DNA of 64,000 nt from Sphingomonas sp. 35-24ZXX. Lineage in GTDB: Bacteria > Pseudomonadota > Alphaproteobacteria > Sphingomonadales > Sphingomonadaceae. The notes under the pieces were generated by a model that made no database searches, had not been told where the DNA came from, and saw nothing but the letters and a program-made list of their open reading frames with translations. The DNA lies in contig NZ_JROG01000003.1 of assembly GCF_000786215.1 (NCBI RefSeq), positions 310,001 through 374,000 of the forward strand. The letters run 5' to 3'. Position numbers and translations under genes: made by a program. Shown in pieces: positions 45,098 through 53,951 of the stretch (its first letter is position 1; every line of letters starts with the position of its first letter).

Positions 45098-45307
45098 ATG
45101 GCCATTTTGGGACAGAATTACGGACGGCGCAGGCGGCCGATGGGGCCGATCATCCTGGCGGTGCTGGGCGTGGTGTTGATCGCATTCGTGGTGCTTGCCT
45201 GGTCCAGGGGCGGCGAAGTGCCGACCCAGCGTGTCGAGAAGACCATTCCGCTGCCCGCTGCCGCCAGTGGCACTGCCGGCCCGGATACCGCGCTGCCCGA
45301 GGGCTGA
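45098..45307 (+). CDS. Small single-pass membrane protein (69 aa)
   Basis: The 69-residue product has a basic N-terminus (MAILGQNYGRRRRP), one transmembrane helix (GPIILAVLGVVLIAFVVLAW) and a short polar tail outside. The start at 45098 is preferred; a GTG at 45056 would leave no leader after the TATAAAT element. It lies 5 nt before the 608-aa exported protein gene and probably shares its transcript. Function unknown. Confidence 0.6.
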   Translation: MAILGQNYGRRRRPMGPIILAVLGVVLIAFVVLAWSRGGEVPTQRVEKTIPLPAAASGTAGPDTALPEG

Positions 45308-45312
45308 ACCAG

Positions 45313-47139
45313 ATGCGGCGAGGGATGTATCTGGCCTGCGCCAGCCTGTTGGCGGTGGCGTTCGTATCGGCGCCGGTGATTGGTCAGAACGAGGCGCCGG
45401 AATCGCTGCTGCCTCCCGGTTTCAACGACCCTGCGCCGGCACCGTCCCAGGCCGAACCGCCGTCGCCCGCTGAACCCGGCAGGGTGGCGCCGGTGCCTTC
45501 CGGCCCATCGGTGCCGCTGCCGCAGGTGCCCTTGCCCTCGTTGGCGGGGCAGGAGCCCACCGACGCGGAACTGAGCGAAGAGCTCGCCAAGCTGCAGGAA
45601 GAGATGGAGGCGCAGCTTGCGCTGACCCAGGCGCTGCCTCCCAGTGCACGGCGCTCGCTCGACCGGATCGGCCCGCTGACTGAGGCTAATGGCGGTTTCG
45701 CTGCGGTTTCGCTTGGCAACATCGGCGGAGCCTATGCGCAGACCCTGGTGCGCCGCACCGGTGGCCGGATCATCTCGCGCTGGGCCTCGCTGGGGTTGCA
45801 GAAGCTGCTGCTGAGCGAACTCGATACGCCACAGGGCCTCAATGGTGCCAACTGGGCGGCCGAGCGCGCGGCCTTGCTGCTGCGCATCGGCTCGGCCGAT
45901 GGGGCGGTGCGCATGGTGCAGGCGGTCGATCCGCCGGCGGCGACACCCCGCCTGCTCAATGTCGCGCTCGACAGCTATGTCGCCTCGGCCGATCCGCTGG
46001 GCATGTGCCCGCTGGTGCCGTTTGCCACCGATGCCGCCAAGGGCAACCAGTGGCAGCTGATCCGTGCCATCTGCTCGGGCTTTTCGGGAGAGGGCAGCGC
46101 GGCGCGCGAACAGATCGACCGCGCACGACGCCAGGCCGGCATGGACCGGATCGATGTCGTGCTGGCGGAAAAGATCGTCGGGGCGAGCCAGAACGGCAGG
46201 CGTGCGGTCACGGTGCAATGGGATGATGTCGACCAGCTGACCCGCTGGCGGTTCGGCCTGGCGCTGACCGCCGGCATCGAGCCGCCCGAAGCACTCTATG
46301 CCAGTGCCGATCGGAACTATCAGGCCTGGCGTGCTCGCGCGCCAATGGCTCCGCTCGCCTCGCGCGTCCAGGCCGCCGATATGGCCGCAGCCATGGGTGT
46401 GATGTCCAGCGCGGACATGATCGATCTGTACGGCGCGACCTTTGACGATCCCGGTACCGATGAGGCCCTGCGAGATCGCATGGCGCTGCTGCGCACCGCT
46501 TATGTCGCCGCCGATGTCGATGATCGCGTCCGCGCGATGCAGGCGCTGTGGAACCGGTCTGAAAACGCCTTCGTGCGCTATTCGGCGCATGTGCTGACGG
46601 CGCATGCCGCAGCGCGCGTTGCGCCTTCGGATGATCTGTCCGACTATGCTGATGACCTGATCGTCTCGATGGTCTCGGCAGGCTTTGACACCAGCGCGGC
46701 GCGCTGGTCGCAGGTGGTGTCAACGGGCAGCCTCGGCTGGGCCGTCCTTTCGCTGGCCGTCCCGGGACGCTCCCAGATTTCGGCATCCGATGTCGGAGAG
46801 TTCTTCGATACCGACCAGAGCGAGGAGGCGCGCAAGAGCGCGTTCCTGGTCGCCGGATTGGCCGGGTTGGGGCGCATCAGCAGCGCGGACCGCGATTCGC
46901 TGGCGGATGATCTCGGCATCGGGCTTGGCGGTGAATCACGCTGGTCGCGCGCCATTCGAGCCGCCGCCTCGCAGGGCAACGATGGGCTGGTGACGTTGCT
47001 GGTCGGCATGGGCATGCAGGGCAACGACTGGTCGGCGATGACACCGCGCCAGCTGTATCACGTCGTCTCCGCGCTGCGCATCGCCGGACGGCAGGCCGAG
47101 GCGCGGATGATCGCTGCAGAAGCCGTCAGCCGCGCCTGA
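45313..47139 (+). CDS. Large exported protein of unknown function (608 aa)
   Basis: The 608-residue protein has a signal peptide (MRRGMYLACASLLAVAFVSA, ending VIGQ) and a Pro-rich segment (about 30-80: PPGFNDPAPAPSQAEPPSPA). A long helical, Ala-rich body suggesting helical-repeat architecture follows (for example NWAAERAALLLRIGSADGAV). I recognise no catalytic motif. The start ATG lies 5 nt after the 69-aa membrane protein gene, and the stop lies 3 nt before xerD. It sits inside the otherwise conserved aroB-aroK...xerD-accA neighbourhood, so it is probably lineage-specific. A periplasmic role is inferred from the signal peptide. Confidence 0.75.
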   Translation: MRRGMYLACASLLAVAFVSAPVIGQNEAPESLLPPGFNDPAPAPSQAEPPSPAEPGRVAPVPSGPSVPLPQVPLPSLAGQEPTDAELSEELAKLQEEMEAQLALTQALPPSARRSLDRIGPLTEANGGFAAVSLGNIGGAYAQTLVRRTGGRIISRWASLGLQKLLLSELDTPQGLNGANWAAERAALLLRIGSADGAVRMVQAVDPPAATPRLLNVALDSYVASADPLGMCPLVPFATDAAKGNQWQLIRAICSGFSGEGSAAREQIDRARRQAGMDRIDVVLAEKIVGASQNGRRAVTVQWDDVDQLTRWRFGLALTAGIEPPEALYASADRNYQAWRARAPMAPLASRVQAADMAAAMGVMSSADMIDLYGATFDDPGTDEALRDRMALLRTAYVAADVDDRVRAMQALWNRSENAFVRYSAHVLTAHAAARVAPSDDLSDYADDLIVSMVSAGFDTSAARWSQVVSTGSLGWAVLSLAVPGRSQISASDVGEFFDTDQSEEARKSAFLVAGLAGLGRISSADRDSLADDLGIGLGGESRWSRAIRAAASQGNDGLVTLLVGMGMQGNDWSAMTPRQLYHVVSALRIAGRQAEARMIAAEAVSRA

Positions 47140-47142
47140 TCG

Positions 47143-48063
47143 ATGGCTGGCGACGACGCCCGGCTGATCGAACGGTATCTGGAGATGATGGCGGCAGAGC
47201 GGGGGGCGTCGGCCAACACGCTCGCTGCCTATCGCCGCGATCTGGAACAGGCATCCGGTGCGCTTGGTGGCAGGCTGGCGGAGGCCGATGATGCCGCGCG
47301 CGGCCTGCTCGACCATCACTGGCGTTCGCTCGCGGCGAGCACGCTTGCGCGCAAGAGCTCGGCGCTGCGCGGCTTTTTCGCTTTCTTGGAAGACGAGGGG
47401 CTGGGCCTGGCGCCACGGCAGGCGCATGCGATGCTGGCCCGCCCCAAGGTGCAACGCCCGTTGCCCAAGATCCTGAGCCATGATGACATTGCCCGGCTGT
47501 TCACGCTTGCGGAGGAACGCGCGGCATCGCCCGATGCCCGCCCCGCCGATGTGCGGCTGCTGGCGCTGATAGAGCTTCTTTACGGATCGGGCCTGCGGGC
47601 CAGCGAGCTGGTCAGCCTGCCGCGCAGTGCCGCGCATGCCGGGCGTCCACTGCTCGCCATTACCGGCAAGGGCGGCAAGCAGCGGCTTGTGCCGATCTCG
47701 TCGCGCGCCCGGATGGCGCTCGCGCGTTGGCTCGCGATTCCGGTCGCCGATCCGCGCTGGCTGTTTCCCTCACGCACCGGGCATATCAGCCGCATCCGGT
47801 TGTATCAGCTGATCAAGGAATTCGCCGTTAGCGCCGGGCTTGATCCGGCACGCGTCAGCCCGCACGTGCTGCGCCATGCCTTTGCCACGCACCTGCTCGA
47901 AGGCGGGGCGGACTTGCGCACCTTGCAGACCTTTCTGGGCCATGCCGATATCGCGACGACGCAGATCTATACGCATGTCGACAGTCGCCGCCTGATCGAG
48001 CTGGTCAACCGCCGCCATCCGCTCGCGCAGATGAACCTTGCCGATCCGCGGCGGCATGGCTAG
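47143..48063 (+). CDS. xerD: Tyrosine recombinase XerD
   Basis: XerD resolves chromosome dimers at dif with XerC and FtsK. The 306-residue protein has the N-terminal SAM-like core-binding domain (YLEMMAAERGASANTLAAYR) and the catalytic residues Arg in YGSGLRASELVSL, HxxR in HVLRHAFATHLLEGGADLR, His in LGHADIATTQIY and the nucleophile Tyr in IYTHV. Length and context (upstream of accA, near aroK-aroB) mark the housekeeping recombinase rather than a phage integrase. Confidence 0.93.
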   Translation: MAGDDARLIERYLEMMAAERGASANTLAAYRRDLEQASGALGGRLAEADDAARGLLDHHWRSLAASTLARKSSALRGFFAFLEDEGLGLAPRQAHAMLARPKVQRPLPKILSHDDIARLFTLAEERAASPDARPADVRLLALIELLYGSGLRASELVSLPRSAAHAGRPLLAITGKGGKQRLVPISSRARMALARWLAIPVADPRWLFPSRTGHISRIRLYQLIKEFAVSAGLDPARVSPHVLRHAFATHLLEGGADLRTLQTFLGHADIATTQIYTHVDSRRLIELVNRRHPLAQMNLADPRRHG

Positions 48064-48074
48064 CAGGACACACC

Positions 48075-49028
48075 ATGACAATCACAAGCTATCTGGAATT
48101 CGAGAAACCGATCGCCGCGCTGGATGCGCGCATCGCCGAACTGCGCGAGACCGCCGATACCGGCGAGATCGACATCGAAAGCGAGATCGAAAGGCTTGCC
48201 GCCAAGTCGCGCAAGCTGCTGGCGTCCACCTATGCCGGGCTGACCCCGTGGCAGAAGACGCAGGTCGCGCGTCACCCGGCGCGCCCGCACTTCAAGCATT
48301 ATGTCGCAGGCATGTTCGACGACTTCCTACCGCTGGCGGGTGACCGGGCATTTGGCGACGACAAGGCGATCATGGGCGGCTTTGCGCGCATGGGCGAGCA
48401 GCGCGTGGTCGTGATCGGCCACGAGAAGGGCGACACCACCGAAAGCCGCATCCGGCACAATTTCGGCATGGGCAAGCCGGAAGGCTATCGCAAGGCGATC
48501 CGCCTGATGGATCTGGCCGACCGGTTCGGCCTGCCAGTTGTAACATTGGTCGACACTTCGGGTGCCTTTCCCGGCGTGCAGGCCGAAGAGCGCGGCCAGG
48601 CCGAGGCGATTGCCCGGTCGACCGAACGCTGCCTGACATTGGGCGTGCCGATGGTCTCCGCGATCGTCGGCGAGGGCGGCTCGGGCGGTGCGGTAGCGCT
48701 GGCGTCTGCCGAGCGCGTGCTGATGTTCGAACATGCGGTCTATTCGGTCATTTCTCCCGAGGGCTGCGCCTCCATCCTGTGGCGCACCGCCGACCGCGCG
48801 TCCGACGCCGCCGAAGCGATGCAGGTGACGGCGGCAGATCTCAAGCGGCTCAACGTCATCGACCGGATCGTCAAGGAACCGGTGGGCGGCGCGCATCGCG
48901 ACCATGGCCAGGCCATTCTCGAACTCGGCAAGGCGATCCGCGAGGAGCTGGAGACGTTGAAGGCCAAATCGCCTGCAGAGCTCAAGGCTGCGCGCGAGGC
49001 TCGCTTCCTCGCCATCGGCGCCCTCTGA
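48075..49028 (+). CDS. accA: Acetyl-CoA carboxylase carboxyltransferase subunit alpha
   Basis: AccA forms, with AccD, the carboxyltransferase that makes malonyl-CoA for fatty acid synthesis. The 317-residue product begins with the helical SYLEFEKPIAALDARIAEL and contains FGMGKPEGYRKAIRLMDLA, the Gly-rich VGEGGSGGAVALASA and the SPEGCASILWR signature. It starts 11 nt after xerD. accD and the biotin carboxylase genes are not in this window; pccA and pccB belong to a separate enzyme. Confidence 0.96.
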   Translation: MTITSYLEFEKPIAALDARIAELRETADTGEIDIESEIERLAAKSRKLLASTYAGLTPWQKTQVARHPARPHFKHYVAGMFDDFLPLAGDRAFGDDKAIMGGFARMGEQRVVVIGHEKGDTTESRIRHNFGMGKPEGYRKAIRLMDLADRFGLPVVTLVDTSGAFPGVQAEERGQAEAIARSTERCLTLGVPMVSAIVGEGGSGGAVALASAERVLMFEHAVYSVISPEGCASILWRTADRASDAAEAMQVTAADLKRLNVIDRIVKEPVGGAHRDHGQAILELGKAIREELETLKAKSPAELKAAREARFLAIGAL

Positions 49029-49155
49029 ACGGTCTGTAAAATCGCGCAACTCCCTGGCGCCTGCATCGTTGTGCGGGCAACGCCATTTGATCCTGCGGCT
49101 GCTTGGCGGCATCATGCAGATCAAGGGCGATGCCCGTAACGTGAAGGAGAGCAAT

Positions 49156-50640
49156 ATGGCGCGGCGAATCAGGCTTCTGGCGATGATGGCAGCGGCGGGC
49201 GCAGGCGCGCTGGTGATCGCAAGCGATGGCATCACGCCCCGCGCCGAGGCGCTGGTTGCGCAGGCGCAATCGATCACGGCCGCCGAAAAGCGCCAGGGTG
49301 CCGAGGCGCATCCGCAGCTGCTCGAGGAATTCGGCGGGGCCTATCAGGTGCCGCAGACCAGCTATGTCGTGCAAGTGGGCAAGGGCATTGCAGTGCAATC
49401 GGGCCTGGGCAATGCGCGCGACGATTTTACCGTGACGCTGCTCAATTCGCCTGTGAACAACGCGTTCGCGATCCCCGGCGGCTATGTCTATGTCACTCGG
49501 CAGCTGCTGGCGCTGATGAATGACGAGGCGGAACTGGCCGGCGTGCTGGGTCACGAAGTCGGCCATGTCGCCGCGCGACATTCGGAAAAGCGGCAGAAGG
49601 CGGCGCAACGCAACAGCATCATCGGGTTGCTGGGGCAGATCGGCGCGGCGGTGCTGCTGGGCGATGGGACCGCAGGCCAGCTGGGCCAGCAGGTGTTCGG
49701 CACGGGCAGCCAGCTGCTGACGCTCAAATATTCGCGCAAGCAGGAGGAGGAGGCTGACGATCTGGGCGTCCGCTATCTCAGCAGCGCGGGCTATGATCCC
49801 CAGGCGCTGTCATCGATGCTGGCTTCGCTGGCGGCCCAGCAGGCGATCGACGTGCGCGCGCAGGGCGGCGATGCCCGCTCGGTCCCCGCCTGGGCCAGCA
49901 CCCACCCTGATCCCGCGCGCCGGGTAACCCGCGCGTCGACCATAGCCCGCCAGTTTGGCGGCACCACGCGCAATCGCGACATCTTCCTCACCCGAATCGA
50001 TGGCCTGCTCTACGGCGATGATCCCAAGCAGGGGATGGTTCAGGGCAGGGAGTTTCTGCATCCCGAGCTGGGGCTGAAATTTGCGGTTCCCGCAGGCTAT
50101 GCGATGCAGAACGGCACGACGGCGGTAACCGTCAGCGGTCAATCGGCGCAGGCGCAGTTCACGATGGGGTCTTATTCGGGCGATCTGTCGCGCTATGTCG
50201 ATCAGGCATTTGCCGCAGTCGGAGGCGCGAACCAGCGGATCGATTATGGCCAGATCCAGCGGACCACGGTCAACGGCCTGCCGGCAGCCTATGCGACGGG
50301 CCGGGTGACCGCGAACCGACAGGTGCTGGACGTGACCGTGTTCGCTTATGCCTTTGCCAACAACCGCGCCTATCATTTCGTCGCGCTCACCCCTGCCGGG
50401 CAGAGCGGGGTGTTCACGCCGATGTACCAGAGCGTCCGCCGCCTCAGCGGCGCGGAAGCCACGCAGATCAAGCCGCGCCGCTTGAGAGTGGTCACGGTGC
50501 AGCGTGGTGACACCATCCAGCGGCTGGCAGCGCGGATGGCCTATGACGACCTTAAGGCCGAACGGTTCATCGCGCTCAACGGTCTATCATCGACCGCGAC
50601 GCTCGCGCCCGGTCAGAAGGTCAAGATCGTGACCTATTGA
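49156..50640 (+). CDS. Exported M48 metalloprotease with LysM-like domain
   Basis: The 494-residue protein has a signal-like N-terminus (about 1-23) and a zinc protease core: His133, Glu134 and His137 in LGHEVGHVAARH, with the third ligand Glu199 in QEEEADDLG. This resembles BepA/YfgC-type periplasmic proteases of outer-membrane quality control. The C-terminus (VVTVQRGDTIQRLAARMAYD to the end) is a LysM-like fold that could bind peptidoglycan. The start at 49156 has GAAGGAGA about 6 nt upstream. The 127-nt gap behind accA shows no clear signal. A strong terminator follows. Confidence 0.87.
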   Translation: MARRIRLLAMMAAAGAGALVIASDGITPRAEALVAQAQSITAAEKRQGAEAHPQLLEEFGGAYQVPQTSYVVQVGKGIAVQSGLGNARDDFTVTLLNSPVNNAFAIPGGYVYVTRQLLALMNDEAELAGVLGHEVGHVAARHSEKRQKAAQRNSIIGLLGQIGAAVLLGDGTAGQLGQQVFGTGSQLLTLKYSRKQEEEADDLGVRYLSSAGYDPQALSSMLASLAAQQAIDVRAQGGDARSVPAWASTHPDPARRVTRASTIARQFGGTTRNRDIFLTRIDGLLYGDDPKQGMVQGREFLHPELGLKFAVPAGYAMQNGTTAVTVSGQSAQAQFTMGSYSGDLSRYVDQAFAAVGGANQRIDYGQIQRTTVNGLPAAYATGRVTANRQVLDVTVFAYAFANNRAYHFVALTPAGQSGVFTPMYQSVRRLSGAEATQIKPRRLRVVTVQRGDTIQRLAARMAYDDLKAERFIALNGLSSTATLAPGQKVKIVTY

Positions 50641-50654
50641 GAGCCTGGAATCAA

Positions 50655-50684
50655 AAAGGGCCGGCGATTGCTCGCCGGCCCTTT
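50655..50684. terminator. Bidirectional terminator between M48 protease and flp genes
   Basis: AAAGGGCCGGCGA (50655-50667) and TCGCCGGCCCTTT (50672-50684) form a perfect 13-bp stem with loop TTGC. A-runs on the left and T-runs on the right suit both strands. It lies 14 nt beyond the protease stop and about 38 nt beyond the first flp pilin stop on the opposite strand. Confidence 0.85.
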
Positions 50685-50721
50685 CGTCAAAGCTTTTGAG
50701 GCTTGGAGTATCAGACGATAC

Positions 50722-50892
50722 TCAGTTGCCCTTGGCCACTTCGGTGCCCACCTTGGTGAACGTGCCCGACAGGCTGCTGCCCAGGCTGCCCATGGCGGTG
50801 ATGGCGGCGACGGCGATCAGAGCGGCGATCAGGCCATACTCGATGGCGGTTGCACCCTTCTTGTCGGCGAAAAGATTGCGAATGGTCTTCAT
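50722..50892 (-). CDS. flp: Flp/Fap-type pilin subunit (56 aa)
   Basis: This type IVb (Tad) pilin prepilin has the short basic leader MKTIRNLFADKKG, then the processed N-terminus ATAIEYGLIAALIAVAAITA with Glu at +5 and the Glu-Tyr pair of Flp pilins. The tail is short and glycine/serine-rich. Cleavage after Gly13 by a TadV/CpaA-type peptidase is expected. The start has AGGAGA upstream on the minus strand. No tad/cpa assembly genes are in the window, so the export machinery must be elsewhere. A second paralogue lies 138 nt upstream. Confidence 0.9.
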   Translation of the reverse strand: MKTIRNLFADKKGATAIEYGLIAALIAVAAITAMGSLGSSLSGTFTKVGTEVAKGN

Positions 50893-51030
50893 GTCAGGTC
50901 TCCTGTTAGGCTATCTTCACTTCCCCGCTGGCTCCGGCGTTTCTTCCGGATAAGCCCGTTGGGGATACTTCAGATTGGTTTTAAATTCGTTAAGGCGGTC
51001 AGATCATAAAATTTTTCGACAGTCGGCGGA

Positions 51031-51201
51031 TTACTTTTTGGTCACTTCGGTCTGCACCTTGGTCCACATCGTGGTGGTTGACGAGGCAACGGACTGGATG
51101 GCTGTCATGGCGGCAACCGCGACCAACGCAGCAATCAGGCCATATTCAATGGCCGTTGCCGCTTTTTTTGAGCTGGCAATTTTCCTGAATTTCTGGCGCA
51201 T
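51031..51201 (-). CDS. flp: Flp/Fap-type pilin subunit, divergent leader (56 aa)
   Basis: This paralogue of the downstream pilin has leader MRQKFRKIASSKKA and core ATAIEYGLIAALVAVAAMTA, followed by a Ser/Thr-rich tail ending EVTKK. The residue before the predicted cleavage site is Ala instead of the usual Gly, which may slow or change processing. The open frame continues upstream, but the start at 51201 gives the same length as the other pilin. The 138-nt gap between the two genes is AT-richer than its surroundings and may carry a separate promoter. No hairpin is evident. Confidence 0.88.
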   Translation of the reverse strand: MRQKFRKIASSKKAATAIEYGLIAALVAVAAMTAIQSVASSTTTMWTKVQTEVTKK

Positions 51202-51286
51202 GGCGGTTCCGAAACTTGCCGGGGACCAGTTTGCCCCCGCGTGAAAATCGCGCGAAACTCTTGTCAAAAGGTTAAATGCGGGCCGC

Positions 51287-51733
51287 ATGATGGAAATTAA
51301 TCCGACACTCCTCCCCGTTGTGGCTGCATTGTTGTGCGATCCCGAGGACCGCGTTCTGGTACAGCAACGGCCGCAAGGGACGACGATGGCCGGTCTGTGG
51401 GAATTTCCCGGCGGCAAGATCGAGCCCGGGGAATCGCCCGAGCGCGCACTCGTGCGCGAACTGGCCGAGGAACTGGGAATCGCCGTGGACCCGGCCGATT
51501 GTATTCCGATGACCTTTGCCAGCGCGCCGCTGGGGCCGCGACATCTGGTGCTGCTGCTGTTTCGTTGCACCGCCTGGCAGGGCGAACCGCAGGCGTTGCA
51601 TGCCACCGCGCTGCGCTGGGCCACGATGGACGAACTCTACACGCTGCCGATGCCGCCGGCCGATCTTCCGCTGCTCGCCATCATTGCGCAAATGCAGGCA
51701 GGGCGGGCCTCTTCAGCAGGTGCCATCGTTTAA
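51287..51733 (+). CDS. mutT: MutT-type Nudix pyrophosphohydrolase
   Basis: MutT removes oxidised nucleotides such as 8-oxo-dGTP, preventing A-T to C-G mutations. The 148-residue protein has the complete Nudix box: GGKIEPGESPERALVRELAE continuing ELGI. The substrate-side region (VQQRPQGTTMAGLWEFPGG) is typical of MutT. It is divergent from the second pilin gene and lies upstream of tRNA-Arg. Confidence 0.92.
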   Translation: MMEINPTLLPVVAALLCDPEDRVLVQQRPQGTTMAGLWEFPGGKIEPGESPERALVRELAEELGIAVDPADCIPMTFASAPLGPRHLVLLLFRCTAWQGEPQALHATALRWATMDELYTLPMPPADLPLLAIIAQMQAGRASSAGAIV

Positions 51734-51798
51734 TTGTCGGCAGGCAGCAAAAAGGTGTTGCCAAGCGGAAAACCTCTGTCTATCTGCGCCACTCCAAC

Positions 51799-51875
51799 GC
51801 GCCCGTAGCTCAGCTGGATAGAGCATCAGACTACGAATCTGAGGGTCGGACGTTCGAATCGTTCCGGGCGCACCA
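51799..51875 (+). tRNA. tRNA-Arg (anticodon ACG)
   Basis: The acceptor arms GCGCCCG and CGGGCGC pair perfectly. The D-arm is GCTCAGCTGGATAGAGC. The anticodon arm TCAGA-CTACGAA-TCTGA gives anticodon ACG (its A is expected to be edited to inosine by TadA). The T-arm is GGACG-TTCGAAT-CGTTC. The discriminator base A and the 3' CCA are encoded. A T-rich TTTTC follows. It lies in the 292-nt gap between mutT and hppD. Confidence 0.97.
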
Positions 51876-51960
51876 TTTTCCTGACATCGCAAAATCAAGA
51901 AGATGGAGCCACCATCCAGGTGGCTTTGCGTCTGCACGCCTTACACCAATATAGTTTCAT

Positions 51961-51989
51961 TTGACACCAAATTGGTGGTCGGTTATCCT
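51961..51989 (+). promoter_or_regulatory. hppD promoter with palindromic operator
   Basis: TTGACA (51961-51966) and TATCCT (51984-51989) are spaced by 17 nt, a good sigma-70-like arrangement. The perfect inverted repeat CACCAA-A-TTGGTG (51965-51977) overlaps the -35 and spacer. A further half-site ACACCAAT lies just upstream at 51943-51950. This would let a repressor block RNA polymerase. The regulator is not in the window. Confidence 0.65.
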
Positions 51990-52025
51990 GCATGCTCATT
52001 CAAGAACATGCGGGAGTGCGCTGCG

Positions 52026-53129
52026 ATGGCCGATCTTTTCGAGAACCCCCTGGGCCTGGACGGGTTCGAATTCATTGAATTCTGCGCACCCGAAAAGGGT
52101 CTGCTGGAACCGGTGTTCACCGCCATGGGCTTCACCCGCATCGCGCAGCATCGCTCGAAGGACGTCCATCTGTGGCGGCAGGGCGATATCAACCTGATCG
52201 CCAATTACGAACCCGCCAGCCCCGCGGCCTATTTCGCCGCCGAGCATGGCCCTTCGGCCTGCGGGATGGGTTTTCGCGTGCATAATGCGCGCTTGGCCTA
52301 TCAGGAGGCGCTGGCGCGCGGCGCGGAGCCGGTGGAAACCCGCACCGGCCCGATGGAACTGCGCTTGCCTGCCATCCGCGGCATCGGCGGCGCGATGATC
52401 TATCTGATCGATCGCTATGCCTCGCTCGACAATCCCGAGGCGCTGTCGATCTATGACATCGATTTCGAATATCTGCCCGACGTCGAACGTCATCCTGTCG
52501 GCGCGGGCTTCCGCATGATCGATCACCTGACGCACAATGTCTATGGCGGCCGCATGGACCATTGGGCCAAGTTCTACGAGCGCGTGTTCAACTTCCGCGA
52601 GATCCGCTTCTTCGACATCAAGGGCGAGTATACCGGCCTCACCAGCCGCGCGATGACCGCGCCCGATGGCAAGATCCGTATTCCGCTGAACGAGGAAGGC
52701 GCCAAGGGCGGCGGCCAGATCGACGAGTTCCTGCGCGCCTATAACGGCGAGGGCATCCAGCATATCGCGTTCATCTGCGACGACCTGATCGCCTGTCTCG
52801 ACCGCATCAAGGCGATGGGCGCGCCGCTGATGACCCCGCCGCCGGGCACCTATTACGAAGCGCTGGAAGAGCGTCTGCCGGGGCACGGCGAGCCGGTGGA
52901 AGAATTGCAGATGCGCGGTATCCTGCTCGACGGCTCGACCGAGAACAACGATCCGCGACTGCTGCTGCAGATCTTCGGTCAGCCGGTGATCGGCCCGGTA
53001 TTCTTCGAATTCATCCAGCGCAAGAAGGACGAAGGCTTTGGCAATGGCAACTTCACCGCGCTGTTCAAGTCGATGGAAGAAGATCAGCTGCGCCGCGGCG
53101 TGCTGAAGGTCCAGGAACCTGCGGAATGA
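52026..53129 (+). CDS. hppD: 4-hydroxyphenylpyruvate dioxygenase
   Basis: This enzyme converts 4-hydroxyphenylpyruvate to homogentisate in tyrosine and phenylalanine degradation. The 367-residue protein has two vicinal-oxygen-chelate halves and the iron ligands His167 (IDHLTHNV), His246 (IQHIAF) and Glu328 (FFEFIQRK). The C-terminal [18 protein letters not shown] is conserved in the family. The start at 52026 has GGGAG about 9 nt upstream. The stop overlaps the ATG of the VOC gene. hmgA and the maleylacetoacetate genes are not in the window. Confidence 0.96.
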   Translation: MADLFENPLGLDGFEFIEFCAPEKGLLEPVFTAMGFTRIAQHRSKDVHLWRQGDINLIANYEPASPAAYFAAEHGPSACGMGFRVHNARLAYQEALARGAEPVETRTGPMELRLPAIRGIGGAMIYLIDRYASLDNPEALSIYDIDFEYLPDVERHPVGAGFRMIDHLTHNVYGGRMDHWAKFYERVFNFREIRFFDIKGEYTGLTSRAMTAPDGKIRIPLNEEGAKGGGQIDEFLRAYNGEGIQHIAFICDDLIACLDRIKAMGAPLMTPPPGTYYEALEERLPGHGEPVEELQMRGILLDGSTENNDPRLLLQIFGQPVIGPVFFEFIQRKKDEGFGNGNFTALFKSMEEDQLRRGVLKVQEPAE

Positions 53130-53674
53130 CCGCACCCTTTGCCCTCTCGCGCATCCATCACGTCGCCTATCGCTGCAAGGACGCGAAGGAGACGGTGGAA
53201 TGGTACGAAAAGGTGCTGGGGATGACCTATACCAGCGCCTTTTCCGAAGATCATGTGCCCTCGACTGGCGCCTATGACCCGTACATGCACGTGTTCCTCG
53301 ATTGCGGCGGCGGCAATGTGCTGGCGTTCTTCGAACTTCCGCAGCAGCCCGAGATGGGGCGTGATGCCAATACGCCCGAATGGGTGCAGCATATCGCCTT
53401 CGAGGTCGCGGACCTGGACGCGTTGCTGGCGGCCAAGGCGCATATCGAAGGACTGGGCATCGACGTGCTGGGCCCGACGTTCCACGGCATCTTCCGCTCG
53501 ATCTATTTCTTCGATCCCAATGGCCACCGCGTCGAGCTTGCCTGCAATATCGGCAAGCCCGAGCATTATGAGGAGCTGAAGCGCGTCGCGCCACTGATGC
53601 TCGACGAATGGAGCCAGACCAAAAAGGCACCGCGCCATGCGGACTGGTTGCACAAGGATCCCGATGCCGCCTAA
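53126..53674 (+). CDS. VOC-superfamily (glyoxalase/dioxygenase-like) protein
   Basis: The 182-residue protein starts in an ATGA overlap with hppD, so it is translationally coupled to it. It has the paired beta-alpha-beta-beta-beta units of the vicinal-oxygen-chelate fold, with likely metal positions in [17 protein letters not shown] and GHRVELA. It may act on a tyrosine-pathway intermediate or be a lyase/isomerase. The precise reaction is unknown. Confidence 0.85.
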   Translation: MTAPFALSRIHHVAYRCKDAKETVEWYEKVLGMTYTSAFSEDHVPSTGAYDPYMHVFLDCGGGNVLAFFELPQQPEMGRDANTPEWVQHIAFEVADLDALLAAKAHIEGLGIDVLGPTFHGIFRSIYFFDPNGHRVELACNIGKPEHYEELKRVAPLMLDEWSQTKKAPRHADWLHKDPDAA

Positions 53675-53685
53675 GGGTCGTTGCC

Positions 53686-53949
53686 ATGACCTTTGAAGAC
53701 CAGCTCGAACGCTATTTCGGCACGCGCAATCCCGCCGGCATCGCCCCGCAGGCGGTGGATGCGGCAATCGAGCGCATGCAGGTCGATCTGGGGCTGGCGA
53801 CGGTGCCCGGCGAGCGCTTTGCGATCTGGTGCATGCTGTTCATGTTTGGCCAGGCGCCCGACATCGACGAGACCTTCGAGGATCGTTCGGAGCGCGATCT
53901 GGCGCGCGACTTCATCGAGATGTCCGAACAGGCTGGGCAGGGGGGCTGA
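53686..53949 (+). CDS. Conserved hypothetical protein (87 aa)
   Basis: This 87-residue, acidic, helical protein (MTFEDQLERYFGTRNPAGI at its start) has no recognised domain. It follows the VOC gene by 11 nt and is 2 nt before the DUF4169 gene, so it is probably part of the hppD transcription unit or a short operon of its own. No signal peptide is present. Confidence 0.65.
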   Translation: MTFEDQLERYFGTRNPAGIAPQAVDAAIERMQVDLGLATVPGERFAIWCMLFMFGQAPDIDETFEDRSERDLARDFIEMSEQAGQGG

Positions 53950-53951
53950 CG

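Noticed and set aside
47143-48063. Tyrosine recombinase as a sign of an integrated element
   Set aside because: Length, motifs and position beside accA identify housekeeping XerD. No att-like repeats or phage genes flank it.
51799-51875. tRNA-Arg as an integration site
   Set aside because: The 3' end is followed by hppD with no duplicated tRNA fragment or integrase in the window.
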